Source of the DNA: Epiperipatus broadwayi
Taxonomy: Eukaryota; Onychophora; Udeonychophora; Euonychophora; Peripatidae
Direction of reading: 5' to 3'
DNA length: 64,000 nucleotides
Assembly (NCBI GenBank): GCA_028023455.1
Contig: JAQFVV010012490.1
Location: forward strand, 1,488,001 to 1,552,000
The position numbers and the translations under genes are program-made. Of the stretch, positions 1 to 12,315 are shown in pieces (position 1 is the stretch's first letter; the number at the start of each line of letters is the position of its first letter). The notes below the pieces were generated by a model, which was not told where the DNA came from, made no database searches, and was given only the letters and a program-made list of their open reading frames with translations.

Positions 1-176
1 GATGAATTTCATTAAATGCTAAAATATGTTTCCATTTACAGTATTTATGTATTAATGCTACTATCAATTAATAAGTTGAAGAAAAGTGATTTTCTTCAAT
101 TTTGATGCATCACTTCAATTTATTTCCAAGCGTATTCTTCTAACAGATTTGAATTAATTTTCCTTAAATAATTCAG

Positions 177-248
177 TGTCAGAATGCTTCTGCTGTTGAT
201 AGCATTCCTGCAGAACTACAACGTATGAATAGTGATTGGATGTCATGA
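177..248 (+). CDS. candidate terminal coding exon of an unidentified host gene
   Basis: A pyrimidine-rich stretch ending in AATTCAG at 170-176 looks like a 3' splice acceptor. The frame beginning TGT at 177 stays open for 23 codons, contains CQNASAVDS and then IPAELQRMNSDWMS, and stops at TGA 246-248. Codon use is mixed (GCT, GAC-type and CTA codons), unlike the homopolymer-rich peptides that AT-rich noise gives here. I do not recognise the protein. If real, this is the C-terminus of a gene whose earlier exons lie left of the window, and the following bases would be its 3' UTR. Alternatives are chance or a fragment of an old repeat. Confidence 0.4.
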   Translation, partial: CQNASAVDSIPAELQRMNSDWMS

Positions 249-1930
249 TAAGCTTTGGATTATTTTAATAAGTCACATCCGCACCAAAAGAAAAAGATCC
301 TAAAATATGTCAATTGTCAATTAGTTTTATGACAAGTATATTACTGTATATCTTCTATATGTAAAATACAACGCAAAGGTCATCAAAAAATAGAACAAGT
401 CTAACACACCCCCTCCCAGCACATTACAGAAAAAGAATTCAGTTAAATAATGAATAAATGAAATAGCAAATAATTTAAATATACAATGCAAATATAACTG
501 AACGACTTATTTTCTGAAAATCACAAACAATAATCGTGCAAAGAGATTAGATAAATTAATAACAAAGGGAGACTGGAATAGCAAATGACAACTGATTTTA
601 CATCTTCTTATGTAAAACTGATTATTGTCAAAAGTTTATAATCTTAGCCCACAGATAATTTAAAACTTAATTAGTTTACAAATATCACAAAATTGTTTTC
701 TCAGTATAGTAGTTGAGATTTAATGAAGGCAATTGAGATTTAAGAAATGTCATTTCTATTTCAATATCAGTTTCTGTAAATGAAATTAAGTCTTTTTTAA
801 AAAAATAAATAAATAATGATTAAAAAATAAAACAAGAAAAAAAATTTACAATTGACTTACAATATTTTTACATTATTAGTAATAACAACTTCTTTAATGA
901 CAGTATGTAATTAGACTGAAGAACTTCATAGTATAATTAAAGCATGTCCATAACTTGGATTAGTAATTGTGATGTTCTAATCAGACTCAGGATTTTTTTC
1001 AGTTAATTATCCCATAGTCAATCAAGCTAATATTATCCAGTATTGGTTGATAAATAAGTAACTAGTTATTTGTACTTAGAACTAAAACAAAGATGAATTT
1101 CTTACATCCCTATACCTAATGATTGGCATGTCCTCTTTTTTATCTTCTTATCCTGCAATAGGCTATATTTAATAACCCCTTAATCTTTCTTTTTACTTAC
1201 CATTTGACTAATTTATAAAGTTTATGATTAACAAGCACAGGATGATAAAGTCAAATGCAGTTAGTAGAAAATAATCATCAGGATATATATACACACACAT
1301 ATATATATACTTTTATGCAATTTCCTGGAGCAAGTAGTAATCTATAATTTGATTGCTTAATATTTGATTATAAGATGCACCAGTTTCAATTCAGTGCTAG
1401 AACTTCCAATATTTCAATACTATTAATTTTATGAATAACTTTTTCTCTCTTTTCTTTCTTATTACCACAATGTTATTTTATACATCAAAACTATAATACA
1501 AACACAATCTTATTTTATATATCAAAACTATAATACAAAAATGACAGAAATCTCTGTATTGTCACTCATTAAATGACCATAATGTAATGAATTTGCTCAT
1601 ATTCCTTTATAATGAATATAAATTTAATTACATTTTAAAACTATTAGCCATCAAAGTTGCAAGAATATCTTTTATATAATAAAAACTATAAAGTAAGCAA
1701 AATTAATAACTGGAGTGAAAAATGGAAACAATAAACAATATATTATATGTTTATCAAAATATATTCATATAGTTAAAAAAAAACTGCCATAATTTTTAAT
1801 CAGAAATATCAAGCAAAATTAACAACAAAAAATTCAAATTGTAAGAGTGAAGAAAATAAGATGTACAATGCTACTTTTGTTTGAAAAAAATTGTAAGTTC
1901 ACAAGTAAAGTTCAAAAATAGACTGGAGGT
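249..1930. other. AT-rich sequence, possible 3' UTR then intergenic
   Basis: No frame of note. If the exon at 177-248 is real, its 3' UTR starts here; AATAAATG near 450 could be a poly(A) signal. A TATATA/CACACA-like microsatellite lies around 1,286-1,310. A near-duplicate of about 40 bp (TTATTTTATA...CAAAACTATAATACAAA) occurs at about 1,472-1,540. Nothing else is supportable. Confidence 0.5.
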
Positions 1931-1934
1931 CATA

Positions 1935-2150
1935 TAGATTTATAACTTAGAAAAGATTTGAACTCACTTTCAAGCTCTCTACAGTTAGCTATTCATTCTA
2001 ACTTTTACTACAAATACACATGACCACATACATGTGAAAAAGATAAATGATCTGCAATATATGTATTTTATGCTGAAACAGTACTCATTAGTTGATTCAG
2101 ATCACCATCTCCCACACACGTATATAATCAGTGCTCAATTTATATTACAA
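1935..2150 (-). repeat. SINE-like dispersed repeat, copy 1
   Basis: Matches a second copy at 2,415-2,575 over TTCAAGCTCTCTACAG, TGACCACATACATGTGAAAAA and a core reading TATTTTATGCTGAAACAG. The core also occurs at 61,030-61,170 and, reversed, at 33,973-34,020. On the - strand, bases 1,951-1,967 read GTGAGTTCAAATC, which resembles a tRNA-type B box (RGTTCRANTCC), so a tRNA-derived origin is plausible. No A box is convincing. The two neighbouring copies are diverged, so the family is old. Confidence 0.55.
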
Positions 2151-2414
2151 TAGCAAATCTTCATACTTTAATGGACAGGCTCCAATCTTCTCCATCCTCC
2201 AACTCTTCATCCATCCATATTATTGAAATCTGATGATGGAAGACTCAAAGACCTTGTCAATGCCAAAATTATTGTCATATCCATGTTGACTTTAAATCAT
2301 TTTGATCCCACATATATAAGACCTTAATATATCCATTTAAATACAGAGAAGAGGGATGGTCAGAATACAGGCTGAATATGTAATATTTAAATACAAGTAT
2401 ATTCTCTATACTGA

Positions 2415-2575
2415 ACTTAATGTAATTTAGAAGGGATTTAAACTCAAACTTTCAAGCTCTCTACAGCTATCCACTTCATCTTATATAATGCATAACATGA
2501 CCACATACATGTGAAAAAATTAAATAATATCCAATATACATATTTCATGCCAAACCAGCACTCAAGTTTAAAGCA
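2415..2575 (-). repeat. SINE-like dispersed repeat, copy 2
   Basis: Second copy of the repeat at 1,935-2,150, in the same orientation. Shared blocks are TTTAGAAGGGATTTAAACTC (degenerate B box on the - strand), TTTCAAGCTCTCTACAG, CATGACCACATACATGTGAAAAA and TATTTCATGCCAAACCAGCA. The last block is closer to the copy at 61,030-61,170 than to copy 1. The 260 bases between copies 1 and 2 (2,151-2,414) are richer in C (many TCC and CATCC) but show no frame. Confidence 0.55.
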
Positions 2576-3800
2576 CAAATAGTTATAAAACATGATTAAA
2601 AGCCTATACAGTTTCACAAAAGTATATAAAAAAATGTGTGCAAAGATAATCTCCTAAATTTAACTTTCAAAATTCTAGCAAATATATCAATTTAGGCATT
2701 TTCCATTATTATATTTAATAAACATAAATGCATCTTTCATGAAGAAGATAAAGCAAATACCTCATCATTTAGTTGACACAAAGTATCAAATACAATACAT
2801 AAAGGAGTGAGGTACAATTAAAGCAAAAGTGAAATGAATAATTGAACCTATTACCAAAATAAGCAAATCAAGGAAAATAAGCAATCTTTGTTTTAGCAAT
2901 ATTTCTATCTTAAATAAAGCAAATAATCATGAGCTTTTGATAATCTATTGACTGAGTACATTATCACCTGGTGCCCTGATAAGTTGATAATTTTTAAAAA
3001 AAAGTGATGAGAAGGTAGAAGTTGTTATTACACAATAAATAAATACAGTAAAATCTATCTGGATAATCATGTGATACTTTGTCTTAGATATAATTATATG
3101 CAATTAGTTACTAATATGTATAGATTATAAACCAGTTCTAGATTTATATATAACCTTAGTATGTAAAATTTTTTAGTCAATGTTTGGTTAAAATAAAGAT
3201 TACACATCAGGGGATATGTTTAACTAATTCTTTGTATGTGAATCTCAAATAGCCAAATATAATTATGGAAAAAATTTGATCATATTAACTGCACTGTTGG
3301 AACAGTGATTTTGTTTTCATTTGCAGTCTTTCAATAAGTCATGATTTATCTATCACATAGCTATTTTAAAAGTGAAATTTTATCAAAAACGCCCCTCTCC
3401 CCACATATACCAATTAAAGATGATAGACATTTAAAACTGTAAGATAAAAACAACAGTTTAAAAAATATTTAGACATGACAGTATTAAATAAAGTAAAAAA
3501 TTCAATCAAACTTGCAATGGAAAAAAAATAATTAGTGATCAATTAATAACTTCACGCTCTTTATTTCAAACACTTCAGATTTGCCAATACATATATAGTT
3601 GGGTTGAAAATATAGGTGGATTCATTCTATATTTTCTTAAAGACTTTATCTTGGGTTTGAAAAAGTGGGAGTATTCATTTATATAGTGACATCTGCAAAG
3701 CGCATGTGTATATCAGCTTATTGGCTTAATAATATTATAGATTATAACATTACATTATAAAATTTAAAATAATTAGACATAAACATTTGTTTTAATATTA
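2576..3800. other. AT-rich, no gene seen
   Basis: No open frame or RNA gene found. A 13-mer TGGTGCCCTGATA at about 2,972-2,984 recurs at about 56,881-56,893, which may mark a small old SINE, but the flanks are too diverged to call. Confidence 0.4.
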
Positions 3801-3804
3801 AATA

Positions 3805-4055
3805 CTTTTATTTACCATGCACTAAAAAGCAAAAAAAATAATTGTTTTTCAATCACAATTGAGTTTTTTAGATTTAACTCAAAATAAAATCATGGGAGAT
3901 CCAGAAACTAATTAAGCCAATTAATTCCTTGTTATAAAAAATAGAGATTGATCTAATTAATTTTCATGCTTTTATTTCAAATTAAATCTAAAAACCCCAT
4001 TTGTGGTTGAAAAAAACAATTATTTTTTTCTTTTTAGTGTACAATAAAAAAGCAT
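3805..4055. mobile_element. MITE-like fold-back element with TIRs of about 80 bp
   Basis: Left arm about 3,821-3,895 reads ACTAAAAAGCAAAAAAAATA, then AATTGTTTTTCAATCACAA, then TTTTTTAGATTTAACTC. The reverse complement occurs at about 3,967-4,040 (AAATCTAAAAACC, TGTGGTTGAAAAAAACAATT, CTTTTTAGTGT). The centre is about 70 bp. There is no coding capacity. Arms differ by several mismatches, so this is a moderately old non-autonomous element. The superfamily cannot be assigned because the target duplication is unclear. Confidence 0.6.
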
Positions 4056-4129
4056 TTATTATATAAAAAAATATTTCTATTTATTTGTAACTTTTAATAC
4101 AGAAAATAAAAATGTAGTACTATATTGTA

Positions 4130-4740
4130 ATTAAAATTGACTTGAGACTTATAGTTGATATATATATATGTTACTAGATAATTCGTTATAAGTTAATATG
4201 TATAATCTATATATATATATCATATTTAGTATGTGTACATAATAAATAACTAAGGGACTAAAAATATAAAAATATCCTTTTAAGTGAAAAGTATTTGACA
4301 TTTTTGCTTTTGATTGGACTTTTTTTTTAAAAAAAAAAAACTTCCCAAAATTATATTGTAAATGAGTACAATTTTACTTTAAATTAATTTGACACTTATA
4401 GTTTATATATATCACTAGATATTTCTGCAATAACTTAATATGTATATCCCATATGTATATATCAATATTTAGTATGTGTATATAATTACATATACAATAA
4501 AGGATTAATCAGCATTCATTTTTTTTTATTGCTGCACAAATTATATATCTTGTACGGGTCAGAGGGTATTCATTTATTATTTAACACTCGTAAAAAGCAT
4601 TTGCACAAATTGGTTTTAAGCCGATATGAATGTGAATAAAGGATTAAATAACTTATTTTTTTATTGAAAAGTGTTGGCAATTTTTCTTTTTAATTTGAAA
4701 AAAAAAAAAAGCTTCACAAAACTATATTGTAACCTAACTT
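4130..4740 (+). repeat. degenerate tandem repeat, unit about 245-375 bp
   Basis: Blocks recur in order. ACTTATAGTTGATATATA...ACTAGATA at about 4,146 recurs as ACTTATAGTTTATATATATC...ACTAGATA at about 4,394. GTGAAAAGTATTTGACATTTTTGC plus an A/T tract plus CTTCCCAAAATTATATTGTAA at about 4,284 recurs as TGAAAAGTGTTGGCAATTTTTC plus an A tract plus CTTCACAAAACTATATTGTAA at about 4,663. No protein is encoded. The units look like an old local duplication or a satellite fragment. Confidence 0.5.
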
Positions 4741-4794
4741 TCTTATTCTAACAAAAAATGAAGCTTACAAGTAAAATAAAAAAAATCATGTGTA

Positions 4795-5240
4795 TTAATT
4801 AAAACATATTGAAGTTCATATTCCAAATTTTTCCATTCACTGTTCCATATCCAAAAACTAGGTCACTTACCTAAAATATTATAATTTCTTATTACTGTGT
4901 TACTCTGGTAGTCATTTTTAAAAAATGTATAAACTTTCAAAAATTTATATTGAATTTAAATATTTTACATTAATATAACTTTAAATTGAAATCAAAAAAA
5001 TCGATTTTTATACCACCCTCATGCAAGCATTACTTGAAACATATTAATGTTTTAAAAATAAATTGTAAATTAGATATCAAAGTATTCAAAATTTATCCAC
5101 ACACTAGTTCAGATCCAAGAAACTAGATTATCTGCCTAAAATATTATAGCCCATATTGCTTTGCCATATATTTGTATCTTATGTACAAAATTTGAATCAA
5201 TTCTATTGAATTTAAATCTATTAAACCTCAATTTGAAAAT
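4795..5240 (+). repeat. diverged direct duplication, about 240-bp offset
   Basis: The segment starting near 4,800 (AAACATATTGAAGTT..., CACTGTTCCATATCCAAAAACTAGGT, CCTAAAATATTATA, TATTGAATTTAAAT) recurs in the same order from about 5,038 (AAACATATTAATGTT, CACTAGTTCAGATCCAAGAAACTAGAT, CCTAAAATATTATA, TATTGAATTTAAAT). Divergence is high. No function is seen. Confidence 0.5.
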
Positions 5241-5369
5241 TTTATTCTAACAAATAATAAAATCAATTACAATAGTTTACAAACATACAAACAGATATTG
5301 TAATTTAAATAAAATTATTTGATAATAATAAAAAAAACCTCAAAAGTAAAACTACTAATATATCATATG

Positions 5370-5371
5370 TA

Positions 5372-5427
<56 letters not shown>
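5370..5427 (+). repeat. (AAT)n microsatellite
   Basis: About 19 uninterrupted AAT units. Retrotransposon tails in this window also end in TTA/ATT arrays, so it could mark an old insertion, but no coding remnant is adjacent. Confidence 0.9.
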
Positions 5428-5429
<2 letters not shown>

Positions 5430-7600
5430 TATATATTTTGAAAAGAATTATAGCAAAGAGAATATGAAAATAATTTGTGAAAAATGTAATACAATAAATG
5501 CCATTTTCTTTGGATTTACTTTATTTTCTGAAGGGAAATATAATATTGTTTAAATAAATTGATATCTAAATATGAACCATTCAAATTGGTGTGCTTTCCC
5601 AATTATGGTATCTATTTTCAATGCACAAGTGGTACCACATTAATCCAATATTATTGGTTCACAAAGGATTATAATTGCAAATAATTTACAGAAATAAAGT
5701 CATTCAAACAACATACCTATAATTATAATGATAAAATGGAAAATATGTAAAGAATATATGGAATGCATTAGCATAATTTAAATGTAACTTACATTTTTAA
5801 AAAAATTAATTTAATAAATTAAATACATTTAAATTCATTAATTGTATTTATTTGATTATAAAAAACTTTTGCATGGCTAAAGAGCAGAAATTGAAAAAAT
5901 AATCAAGATATTGTCTCATAAAATAGACCTCCTAAAAAAATGCTCAAAAAGTATTACTATATTTATTGCTTTAAAAATATTAAATAAAAATAAATAAATT
6001 CATTTACTAGATTATAAAAAAAATTGTACAAAATTCATAATAAAAGTTAGATTTTCTTTATATGCTATTAAAAGAACTGTTCTAATTTAAAAGTAACTGC
6101 TTTACAAAATTTTTTGTTTATTAACATTTTGAGGGTAAATAGTGAAAATAATAAAGAACCAACTTATATGATAGTTAATCTACAAAATTTTACTTCTACT
6201 TAACAATTTTCACAATGCCTTGTTTAATTTTATAATTTTGGCTTTCTAGTAGTTATCTTTAGGTTATATAAAATATAATTGCATTACGTTATTTTTTACA
6301 TATACTTACAATAACCTAATCTGATATAGCCATACTATTCACCACATTTTACTAACTATTTATACATTTTTAATACTTGCATTATGTATACCCATATATC
6401 ATTTTTCAAAAAATTAAAACACTAAATTAAAAAATTTTAATATGTGCATGCTTAACACATATCTATATATATCCACAAATACTAACATTTTAAAAACATT
6501 TTATTAATATTTTACTCATTACTTTGAAATATGATATGGCAATTTAAATTATTTTTAATTTCCATAATATCAATATTATTTTATATGCATTAGAGTTTAT
6601 CTAGATGTAAGATAATCTAGTTTATCATTAAAAAAATTATATATATTTATTATAGTAAAAACCTTATGTGAGACTTTACATTATTTAAAAGAAAATTTTT
6701 ATTTTGTTGTTTCTATTTTCAAATCCCACACAAGTTTGTTTGGTTTTGAAACTTTTGCATTTATTAAAAATCAAATAAAATAATTTTGGGATCATTTACA
6801 TTTAAATACAAGTAAATTAATCAAATAAATGATAAAATATCAAGAGGATCATGATCATAAATTAAAATATCAATGGTAGGGTGTTTTAACTGTATTATTT
6901 ATTTATATATACCTGTATGTATCAAATATTTCTTGGGTAAATTGGGAGTTACTTTACTATAATCAATAGTAATAAATTTTATATAAGAATTATTTAAAAT
7001 ATTTTAAAAATATAACAAAATAAATATTTATTTAAATGCCCGATAATTCAAAATTATTGTAAAACAGTGTGTGTGTGATTCTCTACATAAATACAATAAA
7101 ATACTACACTGTTTGCAAGATATTCTAAAAATGTCATAGATTCAATGCTGACATAAGTGCAGGTATTCTGAAAAGATTTTACTATCTAAAAATAAAAATT
7201 TTACTTACTTCTAAAGTAATCTTCAGAAGGTTCAGATATCTTATTTGCCTATTAAGTCAAATGTATTAAATGGTTAAATTTAAAACAAAATCAGGCTAAA
7301 AACCAATAGAGTAGAATGTGTTGCTTGACACTTTCCCGAGATAGTGCCAATATATCACCCAGTTTCTATTCATATTCAGCAAGAGTAAGTCATCTCAATA
7401 ATAATTCCATCAAAAAAAAATTTCAAAAAATAAATCACTCTACCTATGAAAATAATAAAATTTTACTATGGTTATACTGTCATCTATAAGAATCAACCAA
7501 GTGTTGAATATTTCCAAGAACAGTTCAATCTTCATTAAACTAAACAAGAACAATAGATTATTCATGTAAGGTTTAAAAAAATCATCTTAATAGAATTTAG
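5430..7600. other. AT-rich, no gene seen
   Basis: Only short open frames and homopolymer runs. I see no splice-flanked coding island, RNA gene or clear repeat boundary in this stretch. Confidence 0.45.
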
Positions 7601-7815
7601 CTGCACTTAAATATATTCTTCTGAATTTTTCAGTTTCCAGAGGATCAGAACAAAAGAATTATTTGCAAAGACTTTAAATACCAGACTCTTTAATTGAATT
7701 TCTTTTAATAAACATTTAAATATTTTTTAAATTTACTATTGCCATGCTATATTTTCTTTTAATTATTTTAAAACTTCCAAAGAAAATAGTCTATATACCA
7801 GATAAACGGAATTAT
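7600..7815 (+). repeat. 3' part of a dispersed repeat, second copy at 10,160-10,310 reversed
   Basis: GCAAAGACTTTAAATAC, CTAATTGAATTTCTTTTAAT-type sequence, ATTGCCATGCTATATTTTC and CCAAAGAAAATA...CAGATAAAC match, in order, the reverse complement of about 10,160-10,300. There the same sequence lies directly downstream of a broken reading frame on the - strand. The copy here is on the + strand and keeps only the 3' end. This is good evidence for a multi-copy element whose coding part is the coiled-coil frame. Confidence 0.6.
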
Positions 7816-9824
7816 TATTTTTTTTAAATTTAAATGTATAATATATTGGATTTACTACAAAGAAAGTAATATGTAATAATACATATGCTTATCAATCCAA
7901 TCATTTAACTCTCCTGGATTATTTTATGATTCTTTATTATAAACTATATGGAGTAAGTCAATACATGACCACTCTCTATCAAAATTTTATTAGCAATAGG
8001 TGTGCATTATTAAATGACTTGAAAGCAAGTTTATTTGTTAAATGAATTTAAAATTTATTAATAATAAGTACATAAAAATAATAATGACAAATAGACAAAA
8101 AACATTTATGACATATTCTGGTTAAATATTATGAAAGATCACATGATATGGAAAGTTTTGACTGTTTATTATGAAAGATATTTTCTCTATAAATTAATAT
8201 TAATAAAAACATATTTATACATGAAAAATTCACCTATTTAATATTTAATATATGACATATAAAATTTATGTAAAACAAAAATATTGCAGCACATGTGTAT
8301 TTTTTAAAATACAAGAAAGTTAATGACACTTTTATAGTGTTCATAATAAAGTAAACGATTAATATAAAATATAATTACAAATTTGTTTATTCATTCACCT
8401 TACGTCCCAAATAAAATATCAATGGGTAATTGTTACAATACAATTCTTTTGGATTTTCACTACTTATAACAGATATATTCAAAAGTAATTTGCAAAATCT
8501 AAATGCAAAAATTGTTGGAGTAGAGGAGATACAAGATTGTATGGCACAACAATATTTTGAATCAATGAATAAATGTATATTTTAAATTAAAGTTTTAACT
8601 ATTAAAATTTAGGTATAGAAATGTAAAATGTAAATTTAGACTAAATTTAACCTTCTTTTATTTTCACATACAATTAACTAATAAGATGTAATAATTGATA
8701 ATATTTATAATTATTATACTATTAAATACAAACGAAAATACAACTTAACATACAACCTTCTCACCATCCTATATGGCACTGTAAAGAAAAACAATTCCAA
8801 TGTCTATTTACTAATTCAAACAAAATAAAAGTATCATAAACAGTTATCCAAAACAATGCATATTTATTAAATTCCAATATTCTCGAAGTATTGAATTTTT
8901 ATCCTTTGTTTAGCAAATATTTAATATGATAATGGCATCATGAATAAATAGACACCGGTTTTTATGACAACATGACATAAAAATAAACTGGTTTAAATCC
9001 TATGTCAATGTACTCTATTGTTGTTCTTATATAGAGCAGTATATTGTTAATTTCTATATTTCATTATTAAAACATTGTTTTCACACAATAATCATTTTCA
9101 GTAGGGAAATATCAAGCCAAATTTGAATGCTACAAATTTTTCTTTCTTTTAACAAGGTTTTAATAATTCTCTCCAGTTTCCTGGACAAATAAAATCCTTT
9201 CTATTCCATCATTTTTATGGTTATGAAGTAGATACTTTTAAAAGAAATAATAAAAAAATTATACAAAAGAACTTAGGTTTGTGTCTGTGAAAGTCAAATG
9301 TCAGAGAGTGAATTTAAATTATTCAGTCTTATTTATAACTGATAACAATTGATATCATTAAAACTAAGGTTACTCTTTATTCACTCTTATACCAAAAACA
9401 CCCTGCATTCCACACTTAAAATCTTTTTTACAATAATAAGATAAAAAAATTATAATCATTACATATAATAAATAAACATAACAACAGATACATCTAAGAC
9501 ATTAAATATGGGTGTGTAGTGTTTATAATCTACTACCTATGAATGCAATAAATAAAATACATATAATAAAAAAAAACAATAATTTTATCAAAGTCCTAAA
9601 CTTTATTATTTATATATTCATTTTAAATAAAGAAAATTGATCTATAATTTTATGTTGCAATAATAATAATACATTTATTGCTTTCATATTTTGTTGTCAT
9701 AGCAGCCTATTTCAATGATATTAGGCTAATGCATTATTTATTAAAACTAATTAAAAATAATTTTAAAAAATTTATTTACATTTGATATGCCATCACATAC
9801 TAACACTATACCAAGTTTCAGTTG
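7816..9824. other. AT-rich, no gene seen
   Basis: No frame above noise, no tRNA-like box pair and no clear palindrome noticed. Short poly-A and ATAA-type runs only. Confidence 0.45.
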
Positions 9825-10125
9825 GTACAATATATCACAACATTAAGTTAAATTAAGGAAAATCTATCCTTAAATAAACATGCACCATGAAGACCTAAAA
9901 TAAAAATATCCTTAAGAATGATGCAGACAAACCCTATTGATGTAGCAACATTAAACAAAATCCAAGTTATCCTAGAAACACTGTATTTAAATGTTTAAAA
10001 TATTATTACCTTAAATACTTTAAATAAACCTTTAATTTAATAATGTTTTAAAGACACATAAATTATAAAATATGCAAAATATGCATACAATTCACTTATC
10101 CATGCAATACATTGTTATGTACATG
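9825..10125 (+). repeat. dispersed repeat, copy 1 (copy 2 at 12,025-12,315)
   Basis: Ordered matches with 12,025-12,315 include ATATATCACAACATTAAGT, TTAAATAAACATGCA, CTTAAGAATGAT, ATTAAACAAAATCCAA, TATCCTAGAAACA, GTTTTAAAGACA and CAATACATTGT. No coding capacity. This block abuts the end of the coiled-coil repeat at 10,160, so the two may be parts of one larger element. Confidence 0.6.
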
Positions 10126-10275
10126 TGCATATATGTTCAAAAAATAATAATTTAGTTTATCTGATATGTACAATATTTTCTTTGGCAGTTCTAAAATAAA
10201 TAAAAGAAAACATAGTATGGCAATAGCAAATAAAAAAAAATTAAATTTTTATTAAAAGAAATTCAATTAGAGAAT

Positions 10276-10710
10276 TCAGTATTTAAAGTCTTTGCACTCT
10301 AAACAGAAAGCCTGAAAATAAGATTTTATTTTAACACTGAAATCTCTAAATTCTTCTTTCAAAATTTTATTATCATTCAATATTTGTTTTTGGAAGTTTC
10401 TACATTTCTTTCTAGATTTTTATTTATCTTTTAAATTTTAACGCTACGTTCTTTGGCTTCAACCTTAGACTCTTCTCGTGATTCTTTTATTTTGCCTCTC
10501 AAAGCTATGGATTCAATCTTATTTTATTTTTCAAAGCTTGAGTCTCAGCTCGAGATTCTTCTAATTTATTGAGTAGAAGATCTAATACCATAGAATTATC
10601 ATTTACCTTAGCCAATATAAATTTTAAAGTATTGGCTATGTCTAAGCTGCTAATTTTGGACCCATCCAATACATTAATGTTATTATTGGTCCTAATTCTA
10701 AATTTAGTAT
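10276..10710 (-). pseudogene. broken coiled-coil reading frame of a repeat element
   Basis: On the - strand, from about 10,710 downward, an open segment contains NNNINVLDGSKISSLDIANT, then LAKVNDNSMVLDLLLNKLEE, then SRAETQALKNK. A frameshift near 10,515 leads to LRGKIKESREESKVEAKERS. A third open part contains QILNDNKILKEEFRDFSVKI and CLECKDFKY before TGA at 10,276-10,278. The charged heptad-like composition suggests a coiled coil, as in retroelement gag or ORF1 proteins, but no diagnostic domain is seen. Its 3' flank is repeated at 7,600-7,815, which supports a mobile-element origin. Too short for the ORF threshold because of frameshifts. The family is not recognised. Confidence 0.45.
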
Positions 10711-11254
10711 AATGAGTAAAATATTAAAAAAAAAAAATGTTCTTGATAAATATATTTATCAAAAGATCATAAAGCAATCACCTTCCATCACTACATGTAA
10801 AGAAAGTCATCTAACAAAACAACAACAAAAAAACATTCTACTTATCTTTAACTGTTAATTATTTTTGAGAAATATCATTTTAATTAAAAAAAAGTTTAAA
10901 TTGACATTATTATTTACTTCATATAAATTATATTTTGATTGCAAAATGTCTTATTATCTTTATAAGATTAGGAATCACTTATCAGGTCACAAATCTATCA
11001 AGCTAACACACTTGGGCTTCTAATTATATGTATTTAGCTAGCATGTTGGTGCCAATTATTGTAATGGTATATATGAAAAGATTCTCTTATTCAATGCACC
11101 CATGAACTGAAGTGTCAGTTTCTGTAATGGTATGTACAGGGAAGCAGACTCTTCAAATTAACATAATGATACACAGGAGGGAAAGATAAGAAATATCTAT
11201 TAAATATAGCTTCTACATTATGATGAGCATGTGGTTCTTTATATCTTTAGGGAT

Positions 11255-12020
11255 TGTTTACATATGTACATATATTTATAGGTATGAAGAATTTTAAAGG
11301 ATATAATCTGAAATTAAAGGGGCCTTTTATTAATTTCCAAAATATATTCAAACTAATCATATATACTTTAATCTCAAGGGCAAATATATTTTGACTATAT
11401 AAGCATGGTATGTGACCAGAATCTATTATTGTGATAACTGAACACGAAAAATAAAATAAATCAAAATATGAGACTAAATGTAATAAAATCATCTTTATTT
11501 ACATTTTTCTTATTATAATTTACACACAAAAAAATAAGATAAGTACCAAGATGAATCAGTTTTCATAAATTCTTCTTATATGTCTGGAAAAAGAAAACTA
11601 AACAAAAGTTATAATTATTAATTCTGTATATATATTAAATATTAAATTAAAGATATTACCCTTACATACATGTTTCTTAATAGTTCCAAGACAATTGAAA
11701 TAAAACAACTATATATAGTTGTTTTATTTCAATTGTGTTGGAACTATTATTAATTACTGAAAACAACATTATGGACAAATTTATGTTTGCCCATTATTAA
11801 GGATACGTGTTTCTTGCATAGTTCATAAAATACTAACATTTACATCAAACATGCCTAATTATTTATATATCAATGCATTTAAGATCTATTAAAAGATGAT
11901 CCAAATTAATCTATAGTTATTATTCTATAAGTTATGATTCAAGGTAAATATCTCTAATACATAGTATATTTTAAACTAGGTAAAGATGACCTTATCATCT
12001 ATTTATGCCTAAACATAATT
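11255..12020 (+). repeat. dispersed repeat, copy 1 with a palindrome insertion (copy 2 at 15,585-16,195)
   Basis: Ordered identity with 15,585-16,195 includes TTTTATTAATTTCCAAAATA, CTTTAATCTCAAGGGCAAAT, GACCAGAATCTATTATTGTG, AATCATCTTTATTTA, AAGATGAATCAGTTTT, CTAATTATTTATATATC and TTATTCCTAAACATAATTATA-type sequence. Between about 11,680 and 11,810 this copy holds about 130 bp that copy 2 lacks, including a perfect-looking palindrome. The open frames over this block are shadows and share no codon-level conservation with copy 2. Confidence 0.65.
11679..11748. repeat. near-perfect 70-bp palindrome
   Basis: Left arm AATAGTTCCAAGACAATTG / AAATAAAACAACTATAT and right arm ATATAGTTGTTTTATTTC / AATTGTGTTGGAACTATT pair over 35 positions with one visible mismatch and no loop. 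It lies in the segment absent from the related repeat at 15,585-16,195. It would extrude as a cruciform or, if transcribed, form a long hairpin. Confidence 0.9.
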
Positions 12021-12024
12021 ATAT

Positions 12025-12315
12025 ATATATATCACAACATTAAGTAAAATAAAATAAAAAATCTATTTTTAAATAAACATGCATTAACAAAATTTAAAAT
12101 AAAATTACTGTTCTTAAGAATGATATAGATGAACTCTACATTAAACAAAATCCAATCTATCCTAGAAACATTATTTAAATATTTAGAATATTAAAATATT
12201 ATTATCTTAAATACCTTAAATAACCCTTTAATCTAGTTATGTTTTAAAGACATAAATTATAAAATATGTGAAATATTTATATAATTCATTCATCTACACA
12301 ATACATTGTGTATCT
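12025..12315 (+). repeat. dispersed repeat, copy 2 (copy 1 at 9,825-10,125)
   Basis: Same ordered blocks as 9,825-10,125, with several small indels. It follows directly on the repeat ending about 12,020, whereas copy 1 follows unrelated sequence. The junctions therefore differ and the two are independent insertions or a segmental duplication. Confidence 0.6.
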
